Origin: Acerihabitans sp015654925
GTDB taxonomy: Bacteria > Pseudomonadota > Gammaproteobacteria > Enterobacterales > Enterobacteriaceae
NCBI RefSeq assembly: GCF_047324175.1
Contig: NZ_CP178732.1
Span: forward strand, 5,022,001-5,086,000
Reading direction: 5' to 3'
DNA: 64,000 bases
Shown here: positions 1 to 8,173 of the stretch, piece after piece
Layout: each line of letters starts with the position of its first letter
How positions within the stretch are numbered: position 1 is the first letter of the stretch
Program-made: the position numbers and the translations under genes
Notes under the pieces: model-generated
What the model was told of the DNA's origin: nothing
What the model saw: only the letters and a program-made list of their open reading frames with translations
The model's database searches: none

Positions 1-397
1 TGCGATAGGCCACCCACCAGCCGTTCCAGGCGCCCAGCAACAATCCCAGCACCAGCGTCACGGCAATGGTCAACGGCAATGGCCATCCCAGCCAGACATC
101 GAAAATCGCCGCGGCGCCCCCCAGCAATCCCATCATGGAACCCACGGACAGATCGATTTCCGCTGAAATAATCACAAAAACCATACCTACCGCCAGAATG
201 CCGGTAATGGCGGTTTGCCGCAGCAAGTTGGAAATATTGCGCGCGCTGAGATAAGAGCCTTCGGTGGTAAACGTGAAAAATAACATGATGACCACAATCG
301 CGGCCAGCATCACAAACACCTGCAAATTCATGGATTTTAGTTTACCGCCGGCGGCGGCGGGCGCCGTGGCGCCGTCGGTTCGCGTGATTTTAGACAT
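1..397 (-). CDS. xylH: XylH, xylose ABC transporter permease (5' part only)
   Basis: Inner-membrane permease of the XylFGH D-xylose importer. Only the first 132 codons are in the window; the gene continues past the left edge. The ATG at 397 lies inside the end of xylG, overlapping it by 8 bp, so translation is probably coupled. The visible part has a short hydrophilic N-terminus, then hydrophobic segments, and carries NLLRQTAITGILAVGM and the EIDLSVGSMMGLLGG stretch typical of ribose/xylose permeases (BPD_transp_2 family). It aligns almost residue for residue with remembered E. coli XylH. Identity is secure; completeness cannot be judged. Confidence 0.95.
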   Translation of the reverse strand, partial: MSKITRTDGATAPAAAGGKLKSMNLQVFVMLAAIVVIMLFFTFTTEGSYLSARNISNLLRQTAITGILAVGMVFVIISAEIDLSVGSMMGLLGGAAAIFDVWLGWPLPLTIAVTLVLGLLLGAWNGWWVAYR

Positions 398-1919
398 TGG
401 AGTCACTCCTGAGCGCCGCTTCCATCACCTGTTCCTGCGTCAGGTCGCGGTTAATAAGATCGGCTTTAATGGCGCCTTGATGCATGGCCAGCACCCGGTC
501 GCTGATACCCAGCACCTCCGGCAGCTCGGATGACACCACGATCACCGCGATTCCCTGCCGCACCAGTTGATTAATCAAACGATAGATCTCCTGTTTGGCC
601 CCGATATCGATGCCGCGGGTCGGCTCATCCAAAATAAGGATGGCGGGATTAAGCAACAGGCATTTCGCCAAAATCGCCTTTTGCTGATTGCCGCCGCTAA
701 GGCGGCCGATGGCCAGTTCCGACGACGACGTTTTCACCTTGAGCCGCTCGATGGCATCGCGGATGGCGGCATGCTCGCCGGCCTCGTCCACGATACCGAA
801 CGGGCCGCTAAACTGATTAAGCGCCGCCAGGGTAATATTGGAACCGACGCTCATGACGGGCACAATACCGTCTTTTTTGCGATCCTCCGGCACCATGGCG
901 ATGCCCTTGCGCATCGCCTGCCGGCAATTATTGAAACGAACCGGTTCGCCGTTGAGGGTGATACGTCCTTCCCAGCGGCCGGGATAGCTGCCGAACAAAC
1001 ATTGCACCAGTTCGGTACGTCCCGACCCCACCAACCCGGCAATGCCGAGAATTTCCCCTTTATGGAGAGTAAAGCCGGCATTGTTGACCCGCCGGATATG
1101 TTGATTAACCGGATGCCAGGCGCTCACGCCTTCGACGCGCAGGATCTCCTCGCCAATCACATGGGGCTCATGGGGATAGAGCTCGGTCAGCTCGCGGCCG
1201 ACCATCATGGTGATCAGCTCATCCTCGCCGAGTCCTTGCGCCGGCCGCGTGGCGATATGCTTACCGTCGCGGATCACGCAGATCACATCGGAAATGGCTT
1301 TCACTTCATTGAGCTTATGGGAAATATAGATGCAGGCGATATCGTGGTTGCGCAGGTCGTCGACGATATCGAGCAGGATCGCGGTTTCGCTTTCGGTAAG
1401 CGAAGCGGTGGGCTCATCGAGGATCAGCAGCCGGACCTGCTTGTTCAGCGCCTTGGCGATCTCCACCAGTTGCTGCTGGCCCAGCCCCAGTTCTCCCACC
1501 CGGGTATTGGGATCGATATTCAGTTTTACCTGCGCCAGCATGCGCACGCAGCGCAGGTACATATTGTCATAATCCATGACGCCGTATTTGGCCCACTCGG
1601 CGCCGAGGAAAATATTTTCCAATACCGTCATTTGCTTCACCAGCGCCAGTTCCTGGTGAATAATCGCAATGCCTTTTTGTTCGGTATCACGCACTCCATG
1701 GGCTACCAGGGGTTCGCCGCCAAACAGGATTTCGCCGTCGAAGGTGCCGTGCGGATAGACCGCCGACAGCACTTTCATCAGGGTGGATTTGCCAGAGCCG
1801 TTTTCACCGCATAACGATAACACCTGACCGGCTTCCAGGGTCAAAGAGACATTATCCACCGCTTTCACCTGGCCGAACCGCTTGGTGATGTTTTTCATTT
1901 CCAACAGATTTAACGCCAT
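390..1919 (-). CDS. xylG: XylG, xylose ABC transporter ATP-binding protein
   Basis: Duplicated ATPase that powers XylFGH uptake of D-xylose at the cytoplasmic face. The 509-residue protein has two ABC domains. The first has Walker A GENGSGKST and Walker B LLILDEPTASL. The second has a degenerate P-loop region (GLVGSGRTE) with LSGGNQQKA and ILILDEPTRGID, as in sugar ABC ATPases of the RbsA/XylG class. I place the start at the ATG at 1919, which has GGAGG nine bases upstream; a longer reading beginning at a TTG at 1937 would run through that ribosome site. It lies between xylF and xylH in one minus-strand operon. Confidence 0.96.
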   Translation of the reverse strand: MALNLLEMKNITKRFGQVKAVDNVSLTLEAGQVLSLCGENGSGKSTLMKVLSAVYPHGTFDGEILFGGEPLVAHGVRDTEQKGIAIIHQELALVKQMTVLENIFLGAEWAKYGVMDYDNMYLRCVRMLAQVKLNIDPNTRVGELGLGQQQLVEIAKALNKQVRLLILDEPTASLTESETAILLDIVDDLRNHDIACIYISHKLNEVKAISDVICVIRDGKHIATRPAQGLGEDELITMMVGRELTELYPHEPHVIGEEILRVEGVSAWHPVNQHIRRVNNAGFTLHKGEILGIAGLVGSGRTELVQCLFGSYPGRWEGRITLNGEPVRFNNCRQAMRKGIAMVPEDRKKDGIVPVMSVGSNITLAALNQFSGPFGIVDEAGEHAAIRDAIERLKVKTSSSELAIGRLSGGNQQKAILAKCLLLNPAILILDEPTRGIDIGAKQEIYRLINQLVRQGIAVIVVSSELPEVLGISDRVLAMHQGAIKADLINRDLTQEQVMEAALRSDSNV

Positions 1920-1940
1920 GATACTCAACCTCCGCAACCC

Positions 1941-1960
1941 GGCCGCCCTATCCGGCGGCC
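1941..1960 (-). promoter_or_regulatory. xylF-xylG intercistronic hairpin
   Basis: A perfect 7-bp inverted repeat, GGCCGCC/GGCGGCC, with a 6-base loop lies in the 84-bp space between xylF and xylG. There is no U tract, so it is not a classical terminator. Hairpins after binding-protein genes often protect the upstream message from 3' decay and raise its level over the permease and ATPase genes. That role is inferred here from position. Confidence 0.5.
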
Positions 1961-2003
1961 AGGTTTAGTTCACGTCACAGATAACAGCCGGCGTTCAGGC
2001 GGA

Positions 2004-2999
2004 TTAATTCAGATCGGATTTTTTATGGAAACCATCGGCAATCACGGTGCTGTCTATATTGCTTTTATCCACGGAAATCGGCGTCAGCAAATAAGAAGGA
2101 ACATCCTTCAGGCCGTTGTTAAGCAAGGCGTTGGATTGCGGTTTTTCCCCCTTGCCCAGTTGCACGGCGATCTCGGCGGCGCTGGTGGCCAATTGTTTAA
2201 TGGGTTTATAGACCGTCATGGTCTGGGTGCCCTGGACAATACGTTTAATCGCGGCCAAATCAGCATCCTGGCCCGAGATGGACACTTTGCCCGCCAGTCC
2301 TTGCGCGGCCAGGGCCTGAATGGCGCCGCCGGCGGTGGCGTCATTGGATGCCACTACCGCATCGATTTTATTGTTATTGGCGGTTAAGGCGTTTTCCATA
2401 ATTTTCAGGGCATTTTCCGGTAACCACCCGTCGGCCCATTGGTCGCCGACCACTTTTATTTTACCGCTATCAATCAGCGGCTTGAGCACGGTCATTTGCC
2501 CGGCGCGGAACATTTTGGCGTTATTATCCACCGGTGAGCCGCCCATCAGGAAATAATTACCCTGCGGCACCAGCTTAACCAGGCTTTGCGCTTGTAATTG
2601 GCCGACTTTTTCATTATCAAAAGAGATATAAAAATCTACGTCCGCATTATTTATCATGCGGTCATAGGCTAGAACCTTGATCCCTTCCCGCTTGGCTTCA
2701 GCAATTACATTGCTTAAGACTTGCCCGTTGTAGGGAATAATCACCAGCACATCGACGCCGCGATTAATCATATTTTCTATTTGCGACATCTGCGTTTCTT
2801 CATTGCCGTTGGAGGACTGCACAAACACATCGGCACCCAAGGACTTCGCTTTGTCGACAAAGATATCGCGATCTTTTTGCCAGCGTTCAAGACGCAGGTC
2901 GTCAACCGCCATGCCGATTTTTATTTGTTTGGCCATGCCCGGCTGGCTGGCGATCAGCAGCACCGCGCAGATTGAAAGCAGTAGGGTTTTCAGTTTCAT
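2004..2999 (-). CDS. xylF: XylF, periplasmic D-xylose-binding protein
   Basis: Periplasmic receptor of the XylFGH importer, 331 residues, the same size as the E. coli protein. A Sec signal peptide (MKLKTLLLSICAVLLIASQPG, cleavage probably after GMA) precedes the mature KQIKIGMAVDDLRLERWQKD. The body shows the Peripla_BP_4 signatures NEETQMSQIENMINRGVD, IIPYNGQVLSN, DFYISFDNEKVG and VVASNDATAGGAIQAL. It is the first gene of the minus-strand xylFGH operon and diverges from xylA across about 490 bp. A hairpin follows it before xylG. Confidence 0.97.
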   Translation of the reverse strand: MKLKTLLLSICAVLLIASQPGMAKQIKIGMAVDDLRLERWQKDRDIFVDKAKSLGADVFVQSSNGNEETQMSQIENMINRGVDVLVIIPYNGQVLSNVIAEAKREGIKVLAYDRMINNADVDFYISFDNEKVGQLQAQSLVKLVPQGNYFLMGGSPVDNNAKMFRAGQMTVLKPLIDSGKIKVVGDQWADGWLPENALKIMENALTANNNKIDAVVASNDATAGGAIQALAAQGLAGKVSISGQDADLAAIKRIVQGTQTMTVYKPIKQLATSAAEIAVQLGKGEKPQSNALLNNGLKDVPSYLLTPISVDKSNIDSTVIADGFHKKSDLN

Positions 3000-3487
3000 C
3001 TTTAATTCCTTATGTTGCTTTTATAAGAACATATTCGGCAATATAATTCGCCGTCAACGGGATAAGAATCAAAACTTTACACAGTAAGATACAAAGGACG
3101 CCCGGCGACGCGGCGTATTTAACGTCAATAGTATTAGTAGCGAAAATTATCAGGGGCAATTGCAAATTTTCACAACGCTATTACGATATTTTACTCAAAT
3201 GTGGGTTCTGTGACCTGCCGCTTATTTTATTCACGGCATGACGCCGTTCCGGGCCCAAAGCTTTAACATTTCCCGTACCGGATAGGTTTTTTTCAGTCAT
3301 TCCCCGTGATCGCGCGCACAATTAATAATTTCATGAACACCGATGTGAAATAACGTAATTGATCGCGGCGCCGGTTATTACCAGAATCAGTCACAGTTAA
3401 TTATTTGATGTCCGCCGTCATTACCGGTAGCGGCATTAAATCCTGTCCGCTTCAGAACGGACCCAGTATTTCCAAGGAGCCAGCCAC
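3000..3487. promoter_or_regulatory. xylF/xylA divergent control region
   Basis: A 488-bp gene-free stretch between the divergent xylF and xylA genes. By analogy with E. coli it should hold the two promoters, XylR operators and a CRP site. What can be seen is a 7-bp inverted repeat, GAAAATT at 3142-3148 and AATTTTC at 3165-3171, and a CRP-like half site (TGTGA near 3335) with a poor second half. No -35/-10 pair stands out. The xylA ribosome site is AAGGAG just before the start codon. Confidence 0.5.
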
Positions 3488-4807
3488 ATGTCTCAATTTT
3501 TTGATCAAGTCGAAAAAATCCGTTTTGAAGGTCCGCAAAGCACCAATCCCCTGGCGTTCCACCATTACAATCCGGATGAAATCATTCTCGGCAAACGCAT
3601 GGAAGATCATCTGCGTTTGGCCGTCTGCTACTGGCATACGTTTTGCTGGGGCGGTACCGATATGTTTGGCATCAACGCCTTCGATCGTCCCTGGCAGCGC
3701 ACGGGTGACGCCAAGGCCCAGGCGCGGTTAAAAGCCGAGGTGGCCTTTGAATTCTTCGGTAAATTAGGGGCGCCTTATTATTGCTTCCACGACACCGACG
3801 TGATACCGCAAAGCGATACCGTCAAACAGTATCTCGATAATATGGCCGCCATGACCGAGCTGCTGGCGCAAAAACAGCAGCAAACCGGGACGAAATTACT
3901 CTGGGGCACGGCCAACTGCTTTAGCCATCCGCGCTACGGCGCCGGCGCCGCCACCAACCCGAATCCGGAAGTGTTTGCCTGGGCCGCCACCCAGGTTAAA
4001 AGCGCCATGGAAACCACCCTGAAGCTGGGCGGGGAAAACTATGTGATGTGGGGCGGGCGCGAAGGCTACGAAACCCTGCTCAATACCGATTTGCGCCAGG
4101 AACGGGAACAAATCGGCCGCTTTATGCATATGGTGGTGGAGCATAAACATAAAATAGGCTTCCAGGGCGCGCTGCTGATCGAACCCAAACCCCAGGAGCC
4201 CACCAAACACCAATACGATTATGACGTGGCGACCGTCTACGGCTTCCTTAAACAGTTTGGACTGGAAAAGGAAATCCGCGTCAATCTGGAAGCCAATCAT
4301 GCCACGTTGGCCGGCCATACGTTCCAGCATGAAATCGCCAGCGCCATCGCCCTGGGGATTTTCGGTTCGGTGGATGCCAACCGCGGCGACCCGCAATCCG
4401 GCTGGGATACCGATCAGTTCCCCAACAGCGTGGAAGAAAACGCGCTTATCATGTATGAAATCCTCAAGGCCGGCGGATTCACCACCGGCGGGCTGAATTT
4501 CGATGCCAAGGTGCGCCGGCAAAGCACCGATAAATACGACCTGTTCCACGGGCATATCGGCGGCATGGACGTTATGGCGCTATCGCTTAAAGTGGCCGCT
4601 AAATTGATTGAGGACGGCCGGCTCGATCACATGGTCAAAGCCCGTTACAACGGCTGGAACGGCGATCTGGGGCAGCGCATACTCCAGGGCAATCTCTCCC
4701 TGGCCGAACTGGCGCAGTTTACCGAAACACACGCGCTGGCGCCGGAGCACCAAAGCGGACAACAGGAACTGCTGGAAAATATTGTCAATCAGGTATTGTT
4801 TCGCTAA
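3488..4807 (+). CDS. xylA: XylA, xylose isomerase
   Basis: Metal-dependent ketol isomerase converting D-xylose to D-xylulose in the cytoplasm; 439 residues against 440 in E. coli. Recognisable features are YWHTFCWGG near residue 50, the catalytic histidine region YCFHDTDV near residue 100, metal-ligand segment LLIEPKPQEPTKHQYDYD near residue 230, NLEANHATLAGH, and DANRGDPQSGWDTDQFP. The ATG follows a clear AAGGAG ribosome site. It starts the xylAB operon; a hairpin and 78 bp separate it from xylB. Xylose induction through XylR is expected from its position. Confidence 0.97.
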   Translation: MSQFFDQVEKIRFEGPQSTNPLAFHHYNPDEIILGKRMEDHLRLAVCYWHTFCWGGTDMFGINAFDRPWQRTGDAKAQARLKAEVAFEFFGKLGAPYYCFHDTDVIPQSDTVKQYLDNMAAMTELLAQKQQQTGTKLLWGTANCFSHPRYGAGAATNPNPEVFAWAATQVKSAMETTLKLGGENYVMWGGREGYETLLNTDLRQEREQIGRFMHMVVEHKHKIGFQGALLIEPKPQEPTKHQYDYDVATVYGFLKQFGLEKEIRVNLEANHATLAGHTFQHEIASAIALGIFGSVDANRGDPQSGWDTDQFPNSVEENALIMYEILKAGGFTTGGLNFDAKVRRQSTDKYDLFHGHIGGMDVMALSLKVAAKLIEDGRLDHMVKARYNGWNGDLGQRILQGNLSLAELAQFTETHALAPEHQSGQQELLENIVNQVLFR

Positions 4808-4816
4808 ACCGGAAGC

Positions 4817-4840
4817 GGCGGGCAGGGGTCGCCGCCCGCC
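4817..4840 (+). promoter_or_regulatory. xylA-xylB intercistronic hairpin
   Basis: Inverted repeat GGCGGGC (4817-4823) and GCCCGCC (4834-4840) with a 10-base loop, ten bases after the xylA stop codon. It has no U tract. It may stabilise the xylA message or set the xylA:xylB ratio; this is inferred from its place. Confidence 0.45.
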
Positions 4841-4885
4841 AGCCGGCGCGATGGCGCCGTGGCATGATTTGATAAGGGATACCTT

Positions 4886-6340
4886 ATGTATATCGGCATT
4901 GATTTGGGGACGTCCGGGGTCAAAGCCCTCCTGTTGGACGAGGAACAACATATCCTGGGCAGCCATACGGAACAGCTGCCGATCTCCCGGCCGCAGCCGT
5001 TATGGTCGGAGCAGGACCCGGAGCACTGGTGGCAGGCCGCGGACCGGGCCATGCTGGCGCTGGGCGCGCAGCATGGCCTGGGCGCGGTGCGCGCGCTGGG
5101 TCTGACCGGCCAGATGCATGGCGCCACCCTGCTGGACCGCCGTCAGCAGGTATTGCGCCCGGCGATCCTGTGGAATGACGGGCGCAGCTTTCCGCAGTGC
5201 CAGGCGCTGGAAGCGGAGGTCCCCCGATCGCGGCAGATTACCGGCAATCTGATGATGCCCGGTTTTACCGCGCCCAAGCTGCGCTGGGTGGCCGAGCATG
5301 AACCCGGGATCTTCGCCCGGGTGGATAAAGTGCTGCTGCCGAAGGATTACCTGCGCTGGCGCATGACCGGCGATTTCGCCACCGATATGTCCGATGCGGC
5401 CGGAACGATGTGGCTGGATGTGGGCCGCCGGGACTGGAGCGATGAATTGCTCGGCGCCTGCGGCTTATCCCGGGCGCAGATGCCCGGCCTGTACGAAGGC
5501 AACCAGGCCACCGGCACGCTGTTGCCCGATCTGGCCTCGCGCTGGGGCCTGCCGGCGGTGCCGGTGGTGGCCGGCGGCGGCGATAACGCGGCGGGCGCCA
5601 TTGGCGTAGGATTATATCGGCAGGGGCAGGCCATGCTGTCGCTGGGCACCTCCGGCGTCTATTTTGCCGTTAGCGACGGTTTTCTCAGCAACCCCGAACG
5701 GGCGGTACACAGCTTTTGCCATGCGCTGCCCGGCACTTGGCATCTGATGTCCGTGATGCTGAGCGCCGCGTCCTGCCTGGACTGGGCGGCAAGACTGACC
5801 GGGCTGGGCAGCGTACCGGCGCTGCTCGACGCCGCCGCGGCGTGCCGCGCCGACACCCCGCCGGTGTATTTCCTGCCCTATTTATCCGGCGAACGCACGC
5901 CTCATAACAATCCTACCGCGGCCGGGGCGTTCTGGGGGTTCACCCATGAACACGGACCGGCGGAATTGGCGCGGGCGGTGGTGGAAGGCGTCAGCTTCGG
6001 CCTGGCGGACGGCATGGACGCCCTGCATGATACCGGACTGCGGCCCGACAGCATTACGCTTATCGGCGGCGGCGCGCGCAGCGCCTATTGGCGCCAACTG
6101 TTGGCCGATGTCGGCGGACACCCCCTGGACTACCGCACCGGCGGCGATGTGGGGCCGGCGCTGGGGGCGGCGCGGCTGGCGCAAATCAGCTGCCACCCGG
6201 GCGTGGCCTGGTCCGAGATGCTGCCCGCCCTGCCGCTGGAAGCCCGTTATATGCCGGATAAAGCCCGGCACGAGGCCTACCGGGAACAGCGTCATTTGTT
6301 CCAGCGATTCTACCGCCAGGTGGCGGACCTGGGCCGCTGA
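4886..6340 (+). CDS. xylB: XylB, xylulokinase
   Basis: FGGY-family kinase that phosphorylates D-xylulose to xylulose 5-phosphate, feeding the pentose phosphate pathway. The 484-residue protein opens with the phosphate-binding motif IGIDLGTSGVKALLLDE, followed by GQMHGATLLD and LWNDGR (sugar contacts). It has the catalytic-aspartate region GGGDNAAGAIGVG near residue 235, the second phosphate motif SLGTSGVYF, and the C-terminal adenosine-binding GGGARSAYWRQLLADVGG near residue 395. It is the second gene after xylA. All key motifs are intact. Confidence 0.96.
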   Translation: MYIGIDLGTSGVKALLLDEEQHILGSHTEQLPISRPQPLWSEQDPEHWWQAADRAMLALGAQHGLGAVRALGLTGQMHGATLLDRRQQVLRPAILWNDGRSFPQCQALEAEVPRSRQITGNLMMPGFTAPKLRWVAEHEPGIFARVDKVLLPKDYLRWRMTGDFATDMSDAAGTMWLDVGRRDWSDELLGACGLSRAQMPGLYEGNQATGTLLPDLASRWGLPAVPVVAGGGDNAAGAIGVGLYRQGQAMLSLGTSGVYFAVSDGFLSNPERAVHSFCHALPGTWHLMSVMLSAASCLDWAARLTGLGSVPALLDAAAACRADTPPVYFLPYLSGERTPHNNPTAAGAFWGFTHEHGPAELARAVVEGVSFGLADGMDALHDTGLRPDSITLIGGGARSAYWRQLLADVGGHPLDYRTGGDVGPALGAARLAQISCHPGVAWSEMLPALPLEARYMPDKARHEAYREQRHLFQRFYRQVADLGR

Positions 6341-6431
6341 GGCGGGCTGGAACTCTCCGCGGCGCGCGCCGTTATACAGGTATGCGGGGACCGTCATGGC
6401 CCCGTTTTCCCGGCCGGGTTTTATGGCGAAT

Positions 6432-6460
6432 TTGTTAGCCGGCGCACAGCCCGCTAATTC
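6432..6460 (+). promoter_or_regulatory. Possible xylR promoter
   Basis: TTGTTA at 6432-6437 and TAATTC at 6455-6460 are separated by 17 bp and lie about 60 bp upstream of the xylR ATG. The match to sigma-70 consensus is moderate. The 178-bp space after xylB suggests xylR has its own promoter and is not merely read through from xylAB. Confidence 0.35.
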
Positions 6461-6518
6461 TTTCTCCAGGTCCAAAGGTATAAGCTGGCCTTCGGCAGAA
6501 TTCCGTGAGAACCCCTCT

Positions 6519-7697
6519 ATGTTTGAGAAACGTTATCGTATAACTCTATTTTTTAATGCCAATAAAGTATACGACCGCCAGGTTGTCGAGGGGGTGGGCG
6601 AATATTTACAGGCATCGCAATGTGATTGGGATATTTTTATCGAAGACGATTTCCGCTGCCGGATTAATCAAATCGACGAGTGGCTGGGAGACGGCGTTAT
6701 CGCCGATTTTGACGATAAAGAAATGGAGCAATTGCTAAGCGACGTTAAAGTGCCCATCGTCGGCGTCGGCGGCTCTTACCAGCGCAGCGAAGAGTATCCG
6801 CCGGTGCATTATATCGCCACCGATAACCATGCGCTGGTGGCCAGCGCCTTTTTGCATTTGAAAGAGAAGGGACTGAACCGTTTTGCCTTCTACGGACTGC
6901 CGGCCAGCAGCGGCAAACGCTGGTCCCATGAACGCGAGCAGGCATTTCGCAAGCTGACGGCGGACGAATACTACCAGCCGATTGTCTACCAGGGCGTGGA
7001 AACCGCGCTGGATAATTGGCAGCACGCCCAGAACCGGCTGGCCGACTGGCTGCAATCGCTACCGCCGCATACCGGCATCATCGCGGTAACCGACGCGCGC
7101 GCCCGCCATTTGCTCCAGGTGTGTGAACATCTCAACATCGCCGTGCCCGAAAAGCTGTGTATTATCGGTATCGATAACGAAGAGCTGGCCCGCTGCCTTT
7201 CGCGGGTGGCGTTATCATCGGTGGCCCAGGGCACCCGCCAGATGGGCTACCAGGCCGCCAAATTGCTGCATCAGTTGCTCAATAAAGTCCGCCTGCCGCT
7301 ACAGCGGATATTGGTTCCGCCCCTCAAGGTCATGGAGCGCCGCTCCACGGATTTCCGCTCGCTGCGCGATCCGGCGGTAATACAGGCGATGCACTATATC
7401 CGCTATCACGCCTGCAAAGGCATCAAGGTGGAGCAGGTGCTGGACGTGGTCGGCATGTCGCGCTCAAATCTGGAAAAACGCTTCAAGGACGAGACCAGCA
7501 AAACCATCCACAACGTGATTCACGAAGAGAAACTCGAAAGCGCGCGCAATTTACTGACCTCGACTTCCCTGACCATTAATGAAGTCTCGCAAATGTGCGG
7601 CTATCCGTCCCTGCAATATTTTTATTCGGTATTTAAAAAAGGGTTTGATATTACGCCCAAGGACTACCGGGAAAAATATGGCGAGATTCCGTTTTAA
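6519..7697 (+). CDS. xylR: XylR, xylose-responsive transcription activator
   Basis: AraC-family activator of the xyl genes with a LacI/periplasmic-binding-like N-terminal sensor and a C-terminal double helix-turn-helix; 392 residues, the same as E. coli. The start at 6519 gives MFEKRYRITLFFNANKVYDR, matching the family N-terminus; the frame stays open far upstream but that part overlaps xylB. Sensor features include YIATDNHALVASAFLHLKEKG and GIDNEELARCLSRVALSSVAQG. The DNA-binding part is the last hundred residues (VLDVVGMSRSNLEKRF, and INEVSQMCGYPSLQYFYSVFKK). In E. coli xylR follows xylH; here it follows xylB. Its stop overlaps that of the convergent HxlR gene. Confidence 0.95.
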   Translation: MFEKRYRITLFFNANKVYDRQVVEGVGEYLQASQCDWDIFIEDDFRCRINQIDEWLGDGVIADFDDKEMEQLLSDVKVPIVGVGGSYQRSEEYPPVHYIATDNHALVASAFLHLKEKGLNRFAFYGLPASSGKRWSHEREQAFRKLTADEYYQPIVYQGVETALDNWQHAQNRLADWLQSLPPHTGIIAVTDARARHLLQVCEHLNIAVPEKLCIIGIDNEELARCLSRVALSSVAQGTRQMGYQAAKLLHQLLNKVRLPLQRILVPPLKVMERRSTDFRSLRDPAVIQAMHYIRYHACKGIKVEQVLDVVGMSRSNLEKRFKDETSKTIHNVIHEEKLESARNLLTSTSLTINEVSQMCGYPSLQYFYSVFKKGFDITPKDYREKYGEIPF

Positions 7698-8077
7698 CCG
7701 GCCCGCCGGAGCTCGCGCGTCCGCATGATAAGCGGCATGCGGGTTTCAATCCAATCGGTCAGTTGCGTCACTATCGGCCCCACCTCCGTGCCCAGCTCGC
7801 TAAGGCTGTATTCAACATGGGGAGGCTTGACCGGAAAGGATTGGCGGATCACCAGCCCATCGTCTTCCAGGCATGCCAGGGTTTGCGCCAGCATTTTTTC
7901 GCTGATCCCGCCCACTTTGCGCCGCAGTTCGCTAAAGCGCAGCGTGCCCTGGGCGAGGGCGATAAGCACCAGCACTCCCCAGCGGCTGGTCATATGCTTG
8001 AGCACCTCCCTGGAGGGGCAATCGATATTGAACAATTCGCCGCGCTGCATGCGCTGGGCCAGGGACGAATCCTGCAC
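7694..8077 (-). CDS. HxlR-family transcriptional regulator (YtfH-like)
   Basis: Small winged-helix regulator, 127 residues from a GTG start. It has the HxlR layout: a Cys-containing N-terminus (FNIDCPSREVLKHMTSRWGVLVLIAL), the recognition region RFSELRRKVGGISEKMLAQTLACLEDDGLV, and the wing VKPPHVEYSLSELG. It diverges from qorB, as ytfH does from qorB (ytfG) in E. coli. A perfect 19-bp palindrome between the two genes is the likely operator. Regulators of this kind often sense electrophiles or quinones through the N-terminal cysteine. The start is uncertain (no good ribosome site). Its stop codon overlaps the xylR stop. Confidence 0.85.
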   Translation of the reverse strand: MQDSSLAQRMQRGELFNIDCPSREVLKHMTSRWGVLVLIALAQGTLRFSELRRKVGGISEKMLAQTLACLEDDGLVIRQSFPVKPPHVEYSLSELGTEVGPIVTQLTDWIETRMPLIMRTRELRRAG

Positions 8078-8111
8078 TTGGTTATGTTTCAGATACTTAC
8101 CTATTTGTTAG

Positions 8112-8130
8112 TACTTACTTAAAGTAAGTA
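8112..8130. promoter_or_regulatory. Palindromic operator between hxlR-type gene and qorB
   Basis: A perfect 19-bp palindrome, TACTTACTTAAAGTAAGTA, lies in the 96-bp divergent space, 43 bp before the qorB ATG. Its position suits an operator by which the HxlR-type dimer controls both genes. Binding is inferred. Confidence 0.7.
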
Positions 8131-8173
8131 TAGAGGATATGATGGGCCTTCTGAATACCCAAGGAGAATATTT

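Noticed and set aside
567..1814. 415-residue frame on the plus strand inside xylG
   Set aside because: Antisense shadow of a GC-rich gene; no recognisable domains or ribosome site.
1920..1937. Upstream TTG start for XylG
   Set aside because: It would place the GGAGG ribosome site inside the coding region; the ATG at 1919 matches the family.
4801..5127. Small frames around xylA-xylB junction
   Set aside because: Shadows; the intergenic space is explained by a hairpin and the xylB ribosome site.
5946..6518. N-terminal extension of XylR (583-residue frame)
   Set aside because: It overlaps xylB in another frame; the ATG at 6519 matches the known XylR N-terminus and length.
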